From JAGPIS01 sp964635545 (GTDB lineage Bacteria > Bacteroidota > Bacteroidia > Bacteroidales > Marinilabiliaceae), in assembly GCA_964635545.1 (NCBI GenBank), contig CAZWOA010000092.1:1-11141 (forward strand): a DNA stretch of 11,141 nucleotides, read 5' to 3'. Positions 1 to 6,925 of this stretch are shown piece after piece; the stretch's first letter is position 1; the number at the start of each line of letters is the position of its first letter. The position numbers were made by a program, and so were the translations under genes. The notes below the pieces were generated by a model. That model ran no database searches. It saw only the letters and a list, made by a program, of their open reading frames with translations, and was not told where the DNA came from.

Positions 1-8
1 ACAAAAAC

Positions 9-38
9 TTGCACATAAAATAAAAACTAATACTTTTG
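9..38 (+). promoter_or_regulatory. Bacteroidetes-type promoter of the trp(-his) operon
   Basis: TTG at 9-11 is followed by exactly 19 bases and then TACTTTTG at 31-38. This fits the Bacteroidetes primary sigma factor consensus (TTG, 19-21 bp, TAnnTTTG) with no mismatch in the listed positions. Transcription would be expected to start a few bases downstream, around 43-46, just before the leader peptide ATG at 59. It is the best promoter candidate upstream of the trp genes. The start site is inferred. Confidence 0.8.
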
Positions 39-58
39 CACTTATTAAAGTTACAAAT

Positions 59-121
59 ATGAATATGATTTCAAATATCAATTGGTGGTGGCATCATTCT
101 TACTTGCACAGCAGGAGGTGA
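59..121 (+). CDS. trpL: trp/his operon leader peptide (attenuator peptide), 20 aa
   Basis: This short ORF encodes MNMISNINWWWHHSYLHSRR and ends at TGA (119-121). Codons 9-11 are three consecutive TGG (Trp, 83-91), codons 12-13 are CAT CAT (His, 92-97), and codon 17 is another His (CAC, 107-109). Runs of the regulated amino acid just upstream of an intrinsic terminator and a biosynthetic operon are the hallmark of ribosome-mediated attenuation, as in the enterobacterial trpL and hisL leaders. The ORF lies about 14 bases after the predicted transcription start and 35 bases before the terminator at 156-194. Its product is presumably not functional as a protein; stalling while it is translated would be the signal. 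The Trp role is well supported by context. The His role is inferred from the His codons plus the his genes at the end of the same array. The ORF was chosen by eye; no Shine-Dalgarno precedes it, as is usual in this phylum. Confidence 0.85.
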   Translation: MNMISNINWWWHHSYLHSRR

Positions 122-126
122 GTGTA

Positions 127-180
127 TTGCCCGTACCATAGATATAAATGATACAAAAAGGCTTGCCAGTACTCCGGCAG
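127..180 (+). promoter_or_regulatory. candidate attenuator switch: strand 2 mimics the terminator 5' arm
   Basis: TTGCCCGTAC (127-136) and TTGCCAGTAC (163-172) are direct copies with 9 of 10 bases identical; the second copy contains the upper part of the terminator's 5' arm. Segment 128-138 can pair with the Trp codon segment 83-93 (nine pairs with a 2x2 internal loop). It can alternatively pair with the terminator loop and 3' arm (133-136 with 169-172, 128-131 with 176-179). A ribosome stalled on TGG codons would cover 83-93 and free 127-138. A ribosome reaching the TGA at 119-121 would cover 127-134 and let the terminator form. The pairing is visible in the sequence, but the 2:4 antiterminator is weak on paper and needs folding calculations. 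Confidence 0.45.
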
Positions 181-194
181 GCCTTTTCTCTTTT
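156..194 (+). terminator. intrinsic terminator of the trp leader (attenuator)
   Basis: The arms 156-167 (AAAAGGCTTGCC) and 176-187 (GGCAGGCCTTTT) form a 12-bp stem with one G-U pair (163 with 180) around an 8-base loop (168-175). The 3' side continues into a T-rich run up to 194, interrupted only by CTC. It lies between the leader peptide and trpE, so read-through must be conditional for the operon to be expressed. That is the expected position of an attenuator. Confidence 0.88.
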
Positions 195-248
195 AGGGGG
201 TCTGCTAAGATGGAAAGCTACAGATTTTAAACCATTAAAAACCCCAAT

Positions 249-1661
249 ATGTATAACCTTACAACCACACTTACAGCAATGCCGCCACACATAGCCGATG
301 TATCGACACCGGTGTCGGTATATCTGAAACTAAGGGATGTATTCCCAGGCACCATCCTGCTCGAGAGCTCCGACTATCACGGACACCATAATGCCATGTC
401 GTTCATCTGCTTCGAACCACTGGCCGAGATTGAAGCATCCAACGGTGTGTGCACAATGCTGATGCCCGACAATTCTACCCAAAACATAGCAATAACAGCC
501 AAAAACAGCCTGCCATCGCTGATTCAGCAGTTTATTGGCAGCTTCAACATAATAAACCAAACTTCGAAGATGCCCGCCAATGGCCTCTTCGGTTATACGG
601 CTTACGATACCGTTCAGTATTTCGATAATGTTGAAATACAGAAAAAAGAGGACTCAACATACATTATCCCGATGATGCGTTACACCCTTTACCGTAACAC
701 AATAGCATTCAACCACTTTACCAACCAGATGCACCTCATCGAATATAAAGACGACAAGCACAACGACAACCTTGCCGGCCGCATTACCGATATGCTTCTC
801 AACCGCGCCGTGCACTCATTCACCTTCAATGCCGAGGGCGATGAGACCACCAACGTTACCGACCTTGAGTTTATGGATATGGTGAAGAAGGGAATCAGTC
901 ATTGCCACCGTGGCGATGTGTTTCAGATAGTGCTAAGTCGCCAGTACAGCCAGCGGTTTTCCGGCGATGAGTTTAACGTATATCGTGCACTGCGCAACAT
1001 CAACCCGTCGCCCTACCTGTTCTTTTTCGACTATGGTGACTACAAAATATTCGGCTCATCGCCTGAAGCACAGCTGATTATCGAGGATGGCGAAGCAACC
1101 ATCAACCCCATTGCAGGCACTTTCCGACGTACAGGCGATGACAACCGCGACCGCGAACTGGCCGAAAAACTGAGCAACGACCCCAAAGAGAATGCCGAAC
1201 ACGTAATGCTGGTTGACCTGGCTCGCAACGACCTGAGCCGCCACTGCACCGATGTTAAGGTGAACATATACAAAGAGGTGCAATACTACTCCCATGTCCT
1301 GCATCTGGTATCGGATGTGAGCGGCAAACTGAACGGAGGCTCTACAGCACCACAAGTTATGGCGGCCACCTTCCCGGCAGGCACGTTAAGTGGTGCGCCC
1401 AAGCATCGCGCCATGCAACTTATCAACAGCATCGAAAACCAGCCACGCGGATTTTACGGCGGATGTATCGGTTACCTAGGATTCGACGGAAGCTTCAACC
1501 AGGCAATAATGATACGCTCGTTCCTAAGCCGCAACAACACACTATTCTCACAGGCGGGTGCAGGCGTGGTATCGCAATCGGTGGTTGAGAATGAGCTTCA
1601 GGAGGTTACCAACAAATTGGGAGCATTGAAAAAAGCAGTTACTCTGGCTGAAAAATTCTAA
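249..1661 (+). CDS. trpE: anthranilate synthase component I (TrpE), 470 aa
   Basis: TrpE converts chorismate plus ammonia to anthranilate, the first committed step of tryptophan synthesis. It works as a cytosolic complex with the glutaminase TrpG. The N-terminal domain carries LLES (37-40), part of the tryptophan feedback site in this family, so allosteric control is likely retained. The C-terminal chorismate-binding domain (about 200-460) shows the expected blocks: GDVFQIVLS (222-230), GSSPE (269-273), PIAGT (287-291), DLARND (323-328), His352, FPAGTLSGAPK (375-385), GYLGF (408-412) and GAG (437-439). PIAGT and the LLES site argue for anthranilate synthase over the related PabB. The length is shorter than the 520-aa E. 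coli enzyme, as in other members lacking extra loops. It is the first gene after the attenuator and lies 18 bp before trpG. No Shine-Dalgarno is present; the ATG at 249 follows an A-rich stretch. An in-frame ATG at 279 is an alternative start. Confidence 0.95.
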   Translation: MYNLTTTLTAMPPHIADVSTPVSVYLKLRDVFPGTILLESSDYHGHHNAMSFICFEPLAEIEASNGVCTMLMPDNSTQNIAITAKNSLPSLIQQFIGSFNIINQTSKMPANGLFGYTAYDTVQYFDNVEIQKKEDSTYIIPMMRYTLYRNTIAFNHFTNQMHLIEYKDDKHNDNLAGRITDMLLNRAVHSFTFNAEGDETTNVTDLEFMDMVKKGISHCHRGDVFQIVLSRQYSQRFSGDEFNVYRALRNINPSPYLFFFDYGDYKIFGSSPEAQLIIEDGEATINPIAGTFRRTGDDNRDRELAEKLSNDPKENAEHVMLVDLARNDLSRHCTDVKVNIYKEVQYYSHVLHLVSDVSGKLNGGSTAPQVMAATFPAGTLSGAPKHRAMQLINSIENQPRGFYGGCIGYLGFDGSFNQAIMIRSFLSRNNTLFSQAGAGVVSQSVVENELQEVTNKLGALKKAVTLAEKF

Positions 1662-1679
1662 CATTAAAAAATCATCAAA

Positions 1680-2252
1680 ATGAAAATATTGATTCTCGAC
1701 AACTACGACTCATTTACCTACAACCTGGTTCATTATATTGAAGAGATTGTAAATCAAAAAGTTGACGTATTCCGCAACGATCAGATTAGTCTCGATGACG
1801 TTGAAAAATACGATAAGATAGTGCTGTCACCCGGCCCGGGAATTCCCGACGAAGCAGGAATACTGAAGCCGCTTATAGCAAGATATGGAAAAACAAAAAG
1901 CATACTGGGCGTTTGTCTTGGCTGTCAGGCTATTGCAGAGGTTTATGGCGGCACCATCATCAACATGAAAGAGGTGTATCATGGTGTAGCGAGACCAGTG
2001 AAGGTGGTTGATAGCAGCGACTATATATACAACGGAATACCATCAACATTTATGGCAGGCCGTTACCACTCGTGGGTGGTTGACGACAGTTCGCTACCAA
2101 CCTCACTCACAGTTACATCGCGCGATGAAAACCAACTGGTTATGGGACTCAAACACAACTCATACGACGTTCGCGGCGTTCAGTTTCATCCCGAATCCAT
2201 ACTTACTGAATATGGGAAAGAGATGATAAAGAACTGGATATACAATGAGTAA
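1680..2252 (+). CDS. trpG: anthranilate synthase component II, glutamine amidotransferase (TrpG), 190 aa
   Basis: This class I glutaminase hydrolyses glutamine and passes ammonia to TrpE. The family blocks are in order: LDNYDSFTYNLVHY (6-19), LSPGPGIP (49-56), GVCLGCQ (77-83) with catalytic Cys79, MAGRYHSW (125-132), and VQFHPES (167-173) with the catalytic His170 and Glu172. Position 82 is Cys where many homologues have His or Met; this is not a catalytic residue. The protein is the usual length for a free-standing TrpG and is not fused to TrpD. In many bacteria the same subunit also serves PabB in folate synthesis (PabA role); this cannot be decided here. The gene is complete, but its TAA stop sits only one base before the assembly gap at 2254. 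Confidence 0.95.
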   Translation: MKILILDNYDSFTYNLVHYIEEIVNQKVDVFRNDQISLDDVEKYDKIVLSPGPGIPDEAGILKPLIARYGKTKSILGVCLGCQAIAEVYGGTIINMKEVYHGVARPVKVVDSSDYIYNGIPSTFMAGRYHSWVVDDSSLPTSLTVTSRDENQLVMGLKHNSYDVRGVQFHPESILTEYGKEMIKNWIYNE

Positions 2253-2253
2253 T

Positions 2254-2353
2254 NNNNNNNNNNNNNNNNNNNNNNNNNNNNNNNNNNNNNNNNNNNNNNN
2301 NNNNNNNNNNNNNNNNNNNNNNNNNNNNNNNNNNNNNNNNNNNNNNNNNNNNN
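2254..2353. other. assembly gap, 100 N
   Basis: Exactly 100 undetermined bases separate trpG from trpD. The round number suggests a scaffold join of unknown true length, so the real trpG-trpD distance and any gene or repeat inside it are unknown. The periodic low-complexity DNA that abuts its right edge probably caused the assembly break. Confidence 0.97.
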
Positions 2354-2451
2354 GAGGGTGGAGGATGGAAGGTAGAAGTTGGAGGATTACGACAAACGAT
2401 TCACGACCAACGACTAACGACTAACAAACAACGACTAACAAACAACGATTA
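2354..2451 (+). repeat. degenerate 7-bp tandem repeat tract (two heptad families)
   Basis: Read in steps of seven from 2354, the sequence gives five purine-rich units (GAGGGTG, GAGGATG, GAAGGTA, GAAGTTG, GAGGATT; 2354-2388). Without any phase change it continues with nine A/C-rich units (ACGACAA, ACGATTC, ACGACCA, ACGACTA, ACGACTA, ACAAACA, ACGACTA, ACAAACA, ACGATTA; 2389-2451). The tract probably continues leftward into the gap. It ends three bases before the trpD start codon at 2455 and so forms the whole visible upstream region of trpD. It is not coding: seven is not a multiple of three and no ORF spans it. Its role, if any, is unknown. Confidence 0.85.
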
Positions 2452-2454
2452 ACA

Positions 2455-3447
2455 ATGAAAGAGACACTACGATATTTATTTGACTACAAGACACTTAGCA
2501 GGGAGTGGGCCGGCAAGGTGCTTTCAGATATAGCCAATGGCAAATGCAATACATCAGAGACTGTGGCATTTATGACTGTTTATATGATGCGGCCAATAAC
2601 TGTTGAGGAGCTATCGGGATTTATGGATGCGCTTAACGAGCAGAGCTCATCTATCGACCTGCGCGGGGCGGAGACCATTGACCTTTGCGGAACTGGCGGA
2701 GACGGCAAAAATACTTTTAACATTTCCACTCTGTCATCCTTCGTGGTGGCCGGAGCGGGCATTAAAGTGGCCAAGCATGGCAATTATGGCGTATCATCGG
2801 GCTGCGGGTCGAGCAATGTGCTTGAGTCGTTGGGCTATAAATTCACAAACGATGAAGAGCTGCTCAACCGCCAACTGGACAAGGCAAATATCTGCTTCTT
2901 GCATGCACCGCTATTCAACAAGGCGATGAAGGTGGTGGCACCATTACGTAAAGAGCTGGGTGTGAAGACTTTCTTCAACATGCTGGGACCACTTGTAAAT
3001 CCTGCATCACCAATAAGCCAAATGACCGGAGTGTATAGTCTGGAGCTGGCAAGGGTTTACAACTACCTGTTTCAGAAAACAGAAAAAAAATATGCGGTGG
3101 TTCACAGTCTCGATGGCTACGACGAAGTATCGCTCACCGGAGCATTCAAAGTTTCGACTCCCGAAGGCGAGAGAATCATCAACCCGGCCGACTGGAACCT
3201 GCAACAAGTAACAGCAGCACAAATATCAGGAGGAGAGACAATTACCGAGGCCCGCACCATATTCACCAACATACTGGAGGGCAAAGGCACACAGGCTCAA
3301 AACTCAGTAATAGCCGCCAACAGCGCCATAGCCATACGATGCGTCAACTCAAAATTAAGCAATGACGAAGCGCTATCAATAGCCACCGAATCACTGCTTT
3401 CGGGCAAGGCATTACAATCATTCAAAACATTAATCAGCTTATCGTGA
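2455..3447 (+). CDS. trpD: anthranilate phosphoribosyltransferase (TrpD), 330 aa
   Basis: TrpD joins anthranilate to PRPP to give phosphoribosyl-anthranilate. It belongs to the class IV (nucleoside phosphorylase-like) phosphoribosyltransferases. Visible family blocks are the PRPP/Mg-binding loop GTGGDGKNTFN (79-89), KHGNYGVSS (107-115), RKELGVKTFFNMLGPLVNP (165-183) and DGYDEVSLTG (220-229). The commoner KHGNR block has Tyr at 111 here, and the usual HHPAM near 152-158 reads LFNKAM; I take these as lineage variants because the surrounding motifs are intact. The length is normal for the stand-alone enzyme. The ATG at 2455 lies directly after the heptad tract with no Shine-Dalgarno. trpC starts 4 bp after its stop, so the two are surely co-transcribed. 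Linkage to trpG is assumed across the assembly gap. Confidence 0.94.
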   Translation: MKETLRYLFDYKTLSREWAGKVLSDIANGKCNTSETVAFMTVYMMRPITVEELSGFMDALNEQSSSIDLRGAETIDLCGTGGDGKNTFNISTLSSFVVAGAGIKVAKHGNYGVSSGCGSSNVLESLGYKFTNDEELLNRQLDKANICFLHAPLFNKAMKVVAPLRKELGVKTFFNMLGPLVNPASPISQMTGVYSLELARVYNYLFQKTEKKYAVVHSLDGYDEVSLTGAFKVSTPEGERIINPADWNLQQVTAAQISGGETITEARTIFTNILEGKGTQAQNSVIAANSAIAIRCVNSKLSNDEALSIATESLLSGKALQSFKTLISLS

Positions 3448-3451
3448 AAAA

Positions 3452-4246
3452 ATGAACTATCTCGACAAAATAATAGCACATAAACGCATAGAAGTGGCTG
3501 AGGCTAAGGCAAAAACAAGCCTTAAAGAGCTCCAGTACTACAAAAATTACGGTCATCAGGCAAAATCGCTGTCACGCTACATCACATCTGCCGGTCATAA
3601 TGGCATCATAGCAGAGTTCAAGCGCCAGTCGCCATCAAAAGGGATTATCAATGCCAATGCTGATGTGGCATCCACAGTGAAAAATTATCAGAAAGCAGGT
3701 GTGAGCGGCATATCAGTGCTCACCGACAATAAATTCTTTGGTGGAACCGGCATGGATGTTAGCACGGCGTTCGATGCACTATCAATACCAATCATCAGAA
3801 AAGAGTTCATCATCGACCCATGGCAGATTTATGAGGCGCGGGCGCTGGGAGCATCGGCAATACTGCTTATTGCTGCCGTACTCACCAAAAAAGAGGCTTC
3901 CGACCTTGCTGCAACCGCTAATTTCCTTGGGCTTGAGGTGCTTATGGAATTTCACGACAAAGAGGAGTTCGAGAAACTGAATGCCTTTGTGGATATAGCC
4001 GGAATAAACAACCGAAGCCTCAAAACCTTTGAAGTAAACTTGGAACACTCAATAAAACTGGCATCAATGCTGCCCAACTCAATGCCAAAAATATCGGAGA
4101 GCGGCATCGACTCGCCCGAAACTATGAACTACCTGCGCAGCAAAGGATTCGACGGCTTCCTTATTGGCGAATCGTTTATGAAGAATGAGAATCCGGGCTT
4201 GGCTTGTATCGATTTCTGCAACCAATATGCAACACTCACAGTATGA
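3452..4246 (+). CDS. trpC: indole-3-glycerol phosphate synthase (TrpC), 264 aa
   Basis: TrpC closes the indole ring, converting CdRP to indole-3-glycerol phosphate with loss of CO2 and water. The (beta/alpha)8-barrel motifs appear in order: IIAEFKRQSPSKG (52-64) with Glu55 and Lys57, PIIRKEFIIDP (113-123) with the likely general acid Lys117, LMEFHD (164-169) with Glu166, GINNRSLKTFEV (184-195), SESGI (215-219) and GFDGFLIGESFM (232-243) for phosphate binding. These correspond to the catalytic residues mapped in the archaeal enzyme. It is monofunctional, unlike the TrpC-TrpF fusion of E. coli. It starts 4 bp after trpD, and its TGA stop overlaps the trpF start codon (ATGA), so translation of the two is probably coupled. 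Confidence 0.95.
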   Translation: MNYLDKIIAHKRIEVAEAKAKTSLKELQYYKNYGHQAKSLSRYITSAGHNGIIAEFKRQSPSKGIINANADVASTVKNYQKAGVSGISVLTDNKFFGGTGMDVSTAFDALSIPIIRKEFIIDPWQIYEARALGASAILLIAAVLTKKEASDLAATANFLGLEVLMEFHDKEEFEKLNAFVDIAGINNRSLKTFEVNLEHSIKLASMLPNSMPKISESGIDSPETMNYLRSKGFDGFLIGESFMKNENPGLACIDFCNQYATLTV

Positions 4247-4866
4247 AGCCATTACTTAAAATTTGTGGCATGACCAACCGCTGTAATATCGATGAGATAC
4301 TGGAACTGAAACCGGACTACTTAGGTTTTATATTCTACAGTAAATCACCACGTTACGTAGTAGGAAAAACCGACAACAGCTATATTGGCACTATTTCGGA
4401 AAGAACAATTACAACCGGCGTTTTTGTTGATGAGGATATAGACACTATACTGAGCATTGCAGCCCAATACGGGCTTAGGGCTGTTCAGCTCCATGGCAGC
4501 GAATCGCCACAGATGTGCGAGCAGATAAAATCAAGCGGACTAACTGTTATTAAGGCGTTTGCAGTGGCTACGGCTGATGATTTTGGCATCACCGACAAAT
4601 ATAAAACCGCAGCCGACTATTTTCTGTTCGACACCAAAACAGAGCAACATGGCGGAAGCGGTGTTTCATTCGACTGGAAGGTGCTTAATGCCTACAAAGG
4701 CTCAACACCCTATTTCCTAAGTGGAGGTATTTCGCCGGAAAATATTGCTGATGCCTGCAAAACAGAATGTTACGCCATCGACATCAACAGTCGGTTTGAA
4801 GCCGAACCGGGAATTAAAAACACCCAACTAATAAAAGAAACACTTAACACACTAACCAACAATTAA
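4243..4866 (+). CDS. trpF: phosphoribosylanthranilate isomerase (TrpF), 207 aa
   Basis: TrpF performs the Amadori rearrangement of phosphoribosyl-anthranilate to CdRP. The family signatures are KICGMT (6-11) with catalytic Cys8, GFIFYSKSPRY (28-38), GVFV (59-62), VQLHG (81-85), FLFDTK (127-132) with catalytic Asp130, and SGGISPEN (160-167). The reading frame is open upstream to an ATG at 4204, but I chose the ATG at 4243. It gives the canonical MKPLLKICG-type N-terminus and overlaps the trpC stop as ATGA, a standard coupling arrangement; the longer form would add 13 unlikely residues inside trpC. A separate HisA is encoded downstream, so there is no need for a dual-function PriA-type enzyme. 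trpB begins 8 bp further on. Confidence 0.93.
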   Translation: MKPLLKICGMTNRCNIDEILELKPDYLGFIFYSKSPRYVVGKTDNSYIGTISERTITTGVFVDEDIDTILSIAAQYGLRAVQLHGSESPQMCEQIKSSGLTVIKAFAVATADDFGITDKYKTAADYFLFDTKTEQHGGSGVSFDWKVLNAYKGSTPYFLSGGISPENIADACKTECYAIDINSRFEAEPGIKNTQLIKETLNTLTNN

Positions 4867-4874
4867 TTACAAAG

Positions 4875-6068
4875 ATGAAATCACCATATCAGGTTACAGA
4901 AAAAGGATACTACGGAGAGTTTGGCGGAGCTTATGTGCCCGAAATGCTCTATCCCAACGTGGAGAATCTTAAATATATATATTTGAAGATATTGGAATCG
5001 CAATCATTTCAGAATCAATACAAACAGCTGCTAAAAGATTATGTTGGCCGCCCCACCCCACTATTCTATGCAGGCAGATTATCTGAAATATATGGAACCA
5101 ATATTTTCCTGAAACGCGAAGATTTGGCACACACCGGAGCGCACAAAATCAACAACACTGTAGGGCAGATACTTATAGCCAAAGAGATGGGCAAAACCCG
5201 CATAATTGCTGAAACCGGAGCGGGCCAGCATGGAGTGGCAACAGCCACCGCCTGTGCCCTGATGGGCATGAAGTGCGTGGTGTATATGGGCGAACTCGAC
5301 ATTGAGCGTCAGGCACCCAACGTGGCACGCATGAAGATGCTTGGTGCTGAGGTAGTACCTGCAAAAAGCGGCAATAAAACATTGAAAGATGCTACTAATG
5401 AGGCACTTCGCGACTGGATTTCAAATCCCGAGGACACATTCTACCTTATCGGTTCGGTGGTTGGCCCTCATCCCTACCCCGATTTGGTGGCACGCCTGCA
5501 ATCGGTTATCAGCCTTGAGATGAAGGAGCAACTCAAAGAGAAGAGCGGCACCTCACTGCCCGATTACGTGATTGCCTGTGTGGGTGGTGGAAGTAATGCA
5601 GCCGGGTCGTTCTACAATTTCCTGGATGATAAAACGGTGAAACTCATTGCTGTAGAGGCATCCGGCATGGGACTCACGAGCCACGAGACAGCAGCCACCA
5701 TAGCTTGTGGAACTCCGGGAATAATACATGGAAGCCGCACTTTTCTGATGCAGGACAGCGATGGCCAAATAACTGAACCATACTCAATTTCGGCTGGTCT
5801 CGACTACCCCGGCATAGGGCCGCTGCACGCCCACCTGCACCACTCGCAACGGGCTACGTTCCTTTCGGCTACCGATGATGAAGCATTACAATCGGCAATG
5901 GAACTTACACGTCACGAAGGCATAATACCGGCATTGGAGAGCGCACACGCACTGGCGGCATTGCCCAAACTGAAATTCAAAAAGGATGATAACGTAATCG
6001 TAACCATCTCGGGGCGAGGCGATAAGGATATGGATACCTACATGAAACGATTTGAACTTAACCGATAA
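4875..6068 (+). CDS. trpB: tryptophan synthase beta chain (TrpB), 397 aa
   Basis: TrpB is the PLP-dependent subunit that condenses indole with serine to make tryptophan, receiving indole from TrpA through an internal tunnel. It begins with the conserved YGEFGGAYVPEML region (13-25). The PLP lysine is Lys91 in HTGAHKINN (86-94). Other blocks are ETGAGQHG (113-120) with the catalytic Glu, the phosphate-binding GGGSNA (237-242), and a C-terminal SGRGDKD. Its length is typical of the TrpB1 type that partners TrpA, and trpA follows 12 bp later. In several Bacteroides genomes, as I recall, trpB heads the operon; here it sits between trpF and trpA, the more general bacterial order. Confidence 0.96.
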   Translation: MKSPYQVTEKGYYGEFGGAYVPEMLYPNVENLKYIYLKILESQSFQNQYKQLLKDYVGRPTPLFYAGRLSEIYGTNIFLKREDLAHTGAHKINNTVGQILIAKEMGKTRIIAETGAGQHGVATATACALMGMKCVVYMGELDIERQAPNVARMKMLGAEVVPAKSGNKTLKDATNEALRDWISNPEDTFYLIGSVVGPHPYPDLVARLQSVISLEMKEQLKEKSGTSLPDYVIACVGGGSNAAGSFYNFLDDKTVKLIAVEASGMGLTSHETAATIACGTPGIIHGSRTFLMQDSDGQITEPYSISAGLDYPGIGPLHAHLHHSQRATFLSATDDEALQSAMELTRHEGIIPALESAHALAALPKLKFKKDDNVIVTISGRGDKDMDTYMKRFELNR

Positions 6069-6080
6069 AACAGACAGATA

Positions 6081-6854
6081 ATGAACCGCATAACATCACT
6101 CATCAAGAGTAAAAAAAACATACTTTCGATATATTACACAGCCGGATATCCCAATATTGACGACACATTGAAAGTACTTCTCAACCTGCAAAACTCAGGA
6201 GTTGACATGGTGGAGATAGGCGTTCCATTTAGCGACCCGCTGGCTGATGGCCCTGTGATTCAAGCAAGTAGCCTATCAGCAATAAAAAACGGGATGACAC
6301 TTGAAAAGCTGTTTGACCAACTGAAAGACCTTCGCCCCACCATAACAATTCCGGTGGTGCTGATGGGCTATTTCAACACAGTGATGCAATTCGGCACCGA
6401 CCGTTTTATTGAGCATTGCAAGCGTTGCGGCGTGGATGGTGTGATACTGCCCGACCTGCCCTTCGACGAGTACATCGAGAGTTACAAAAGCAAGTTTACC
6501 GAAGCAGGAATAAGTTTCATTCCACTCATTGCACCGCAAACTCCCGACCAGCGCATACGCCACATCGACAATCATGCATCAGGATTCATATACATGGTGG
6601 CATCGCCCGGAATTACAGGCAATATTACCACAACGGCCGAGTATAAAAAGGCATATTTCAGCAGAATAAAAAATATGAACCTGAAAACAAGTCCCATAAT
6701 TGGTTTCGGAATCAATAGCGCAGAGACTTTTGCAGATGCTTGCCAATATTCGGCAGGTGGAATTATAGGAACAGCCTTCATAAAGCATATTACCGAGAAT
6801 GGAACATCAGAAAAATCCATTAATTCATTTATAAAAACTATTAAACAAGCATAA
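6081..6854 (+). CDS. trpA: tryptophan synthase alpha chain (TrpA), 257 aa
   Basis: TrpA cleaves indole-3-glycerol phosphate to indole and glyceraldehyde-3-phosphate, and hands the indole to TrpB. The diagnostic block VEIGVPFSDPLADGP (44-58) carries the two catalytic acids, Glu45 and Asp56, with the same 11-residue spacing as Glu49/Asp60 in E. coli. GVDGVILPDLPFDE, PLIAPQTP, the FIYMVASPGITG loop and the phosphate-binding GFGI and GIIGTAF stretches follow in barrel order. The size is normal. It is the last trp gene; no intrinsic terminator with a T-run is visible after it, and the his block starts 125 bp downstream on the same strand. Confidence 0.95.
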   Translation: MNRITSLIKSKKNILSIYYTAGYPNIDDTLKVLLNLQNSGVDMVEIGVPFSDPLADGPVIQASSLSAIKNGMTLEKLFDQLKDLRPTITIPVVLMGYFNTVMQFGTDRFIEHCKRCGVDGVILPDLPFDEYIESYKSKFTEAGISFIPLIAPQTPDQRIRHIDNHASGFIYMVASPGITGNITTTAEYKKAYFSRIKNMNLKTSPIIGFGINSAETFADACQYSAGGIIGTAFIKHITENGTSEKSINSFIKTIKQA

Positions 6855-6925
6855 ATAAACTGCAAAATGAAAGAATAATTCGATATTTGATTTCAATTTG
6901 CTATATTTACAATCATCAAAACAGA

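Noticed and set aside
122..151. Second mini-ORF (GTG start, nine codons) after the leader peptide
   Set aside because: A GTG only three bases from the SD-like sequence, no enriched regulatory codons, and overlap with the proposed strand 2; more likely chance.
197..245. GGGGT (197-201) pairing with ACCCC (241-245) just before the trpE start
   Set aside because: Only five base pairs enclosing about 40 bases; too weak to call a regulatory structure, although it spans the trpE leader.
2389..2451. CRISPR-like array
   Set aside because: The units are contiguous 7-mers with no spacers; this is a simple tandem repeat.
2455..3447. Non-canonical residues in TrpD motifs (Tyr111, LFNKAM) as a sign of altered function
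   Set aside because: The PRPP loop and other blocks are intact and the gene is in a full operon. The changes look like lineage variants rather than loss or change of activity.
4204..4242. Longer N-terminus for TrpF starting at the ATG at 4204
   Set aside because: It would add 13 residues inside trpC ahead of the canonical MKPLLKICG start. The ATGA overlap start at 4243 is far more likely.
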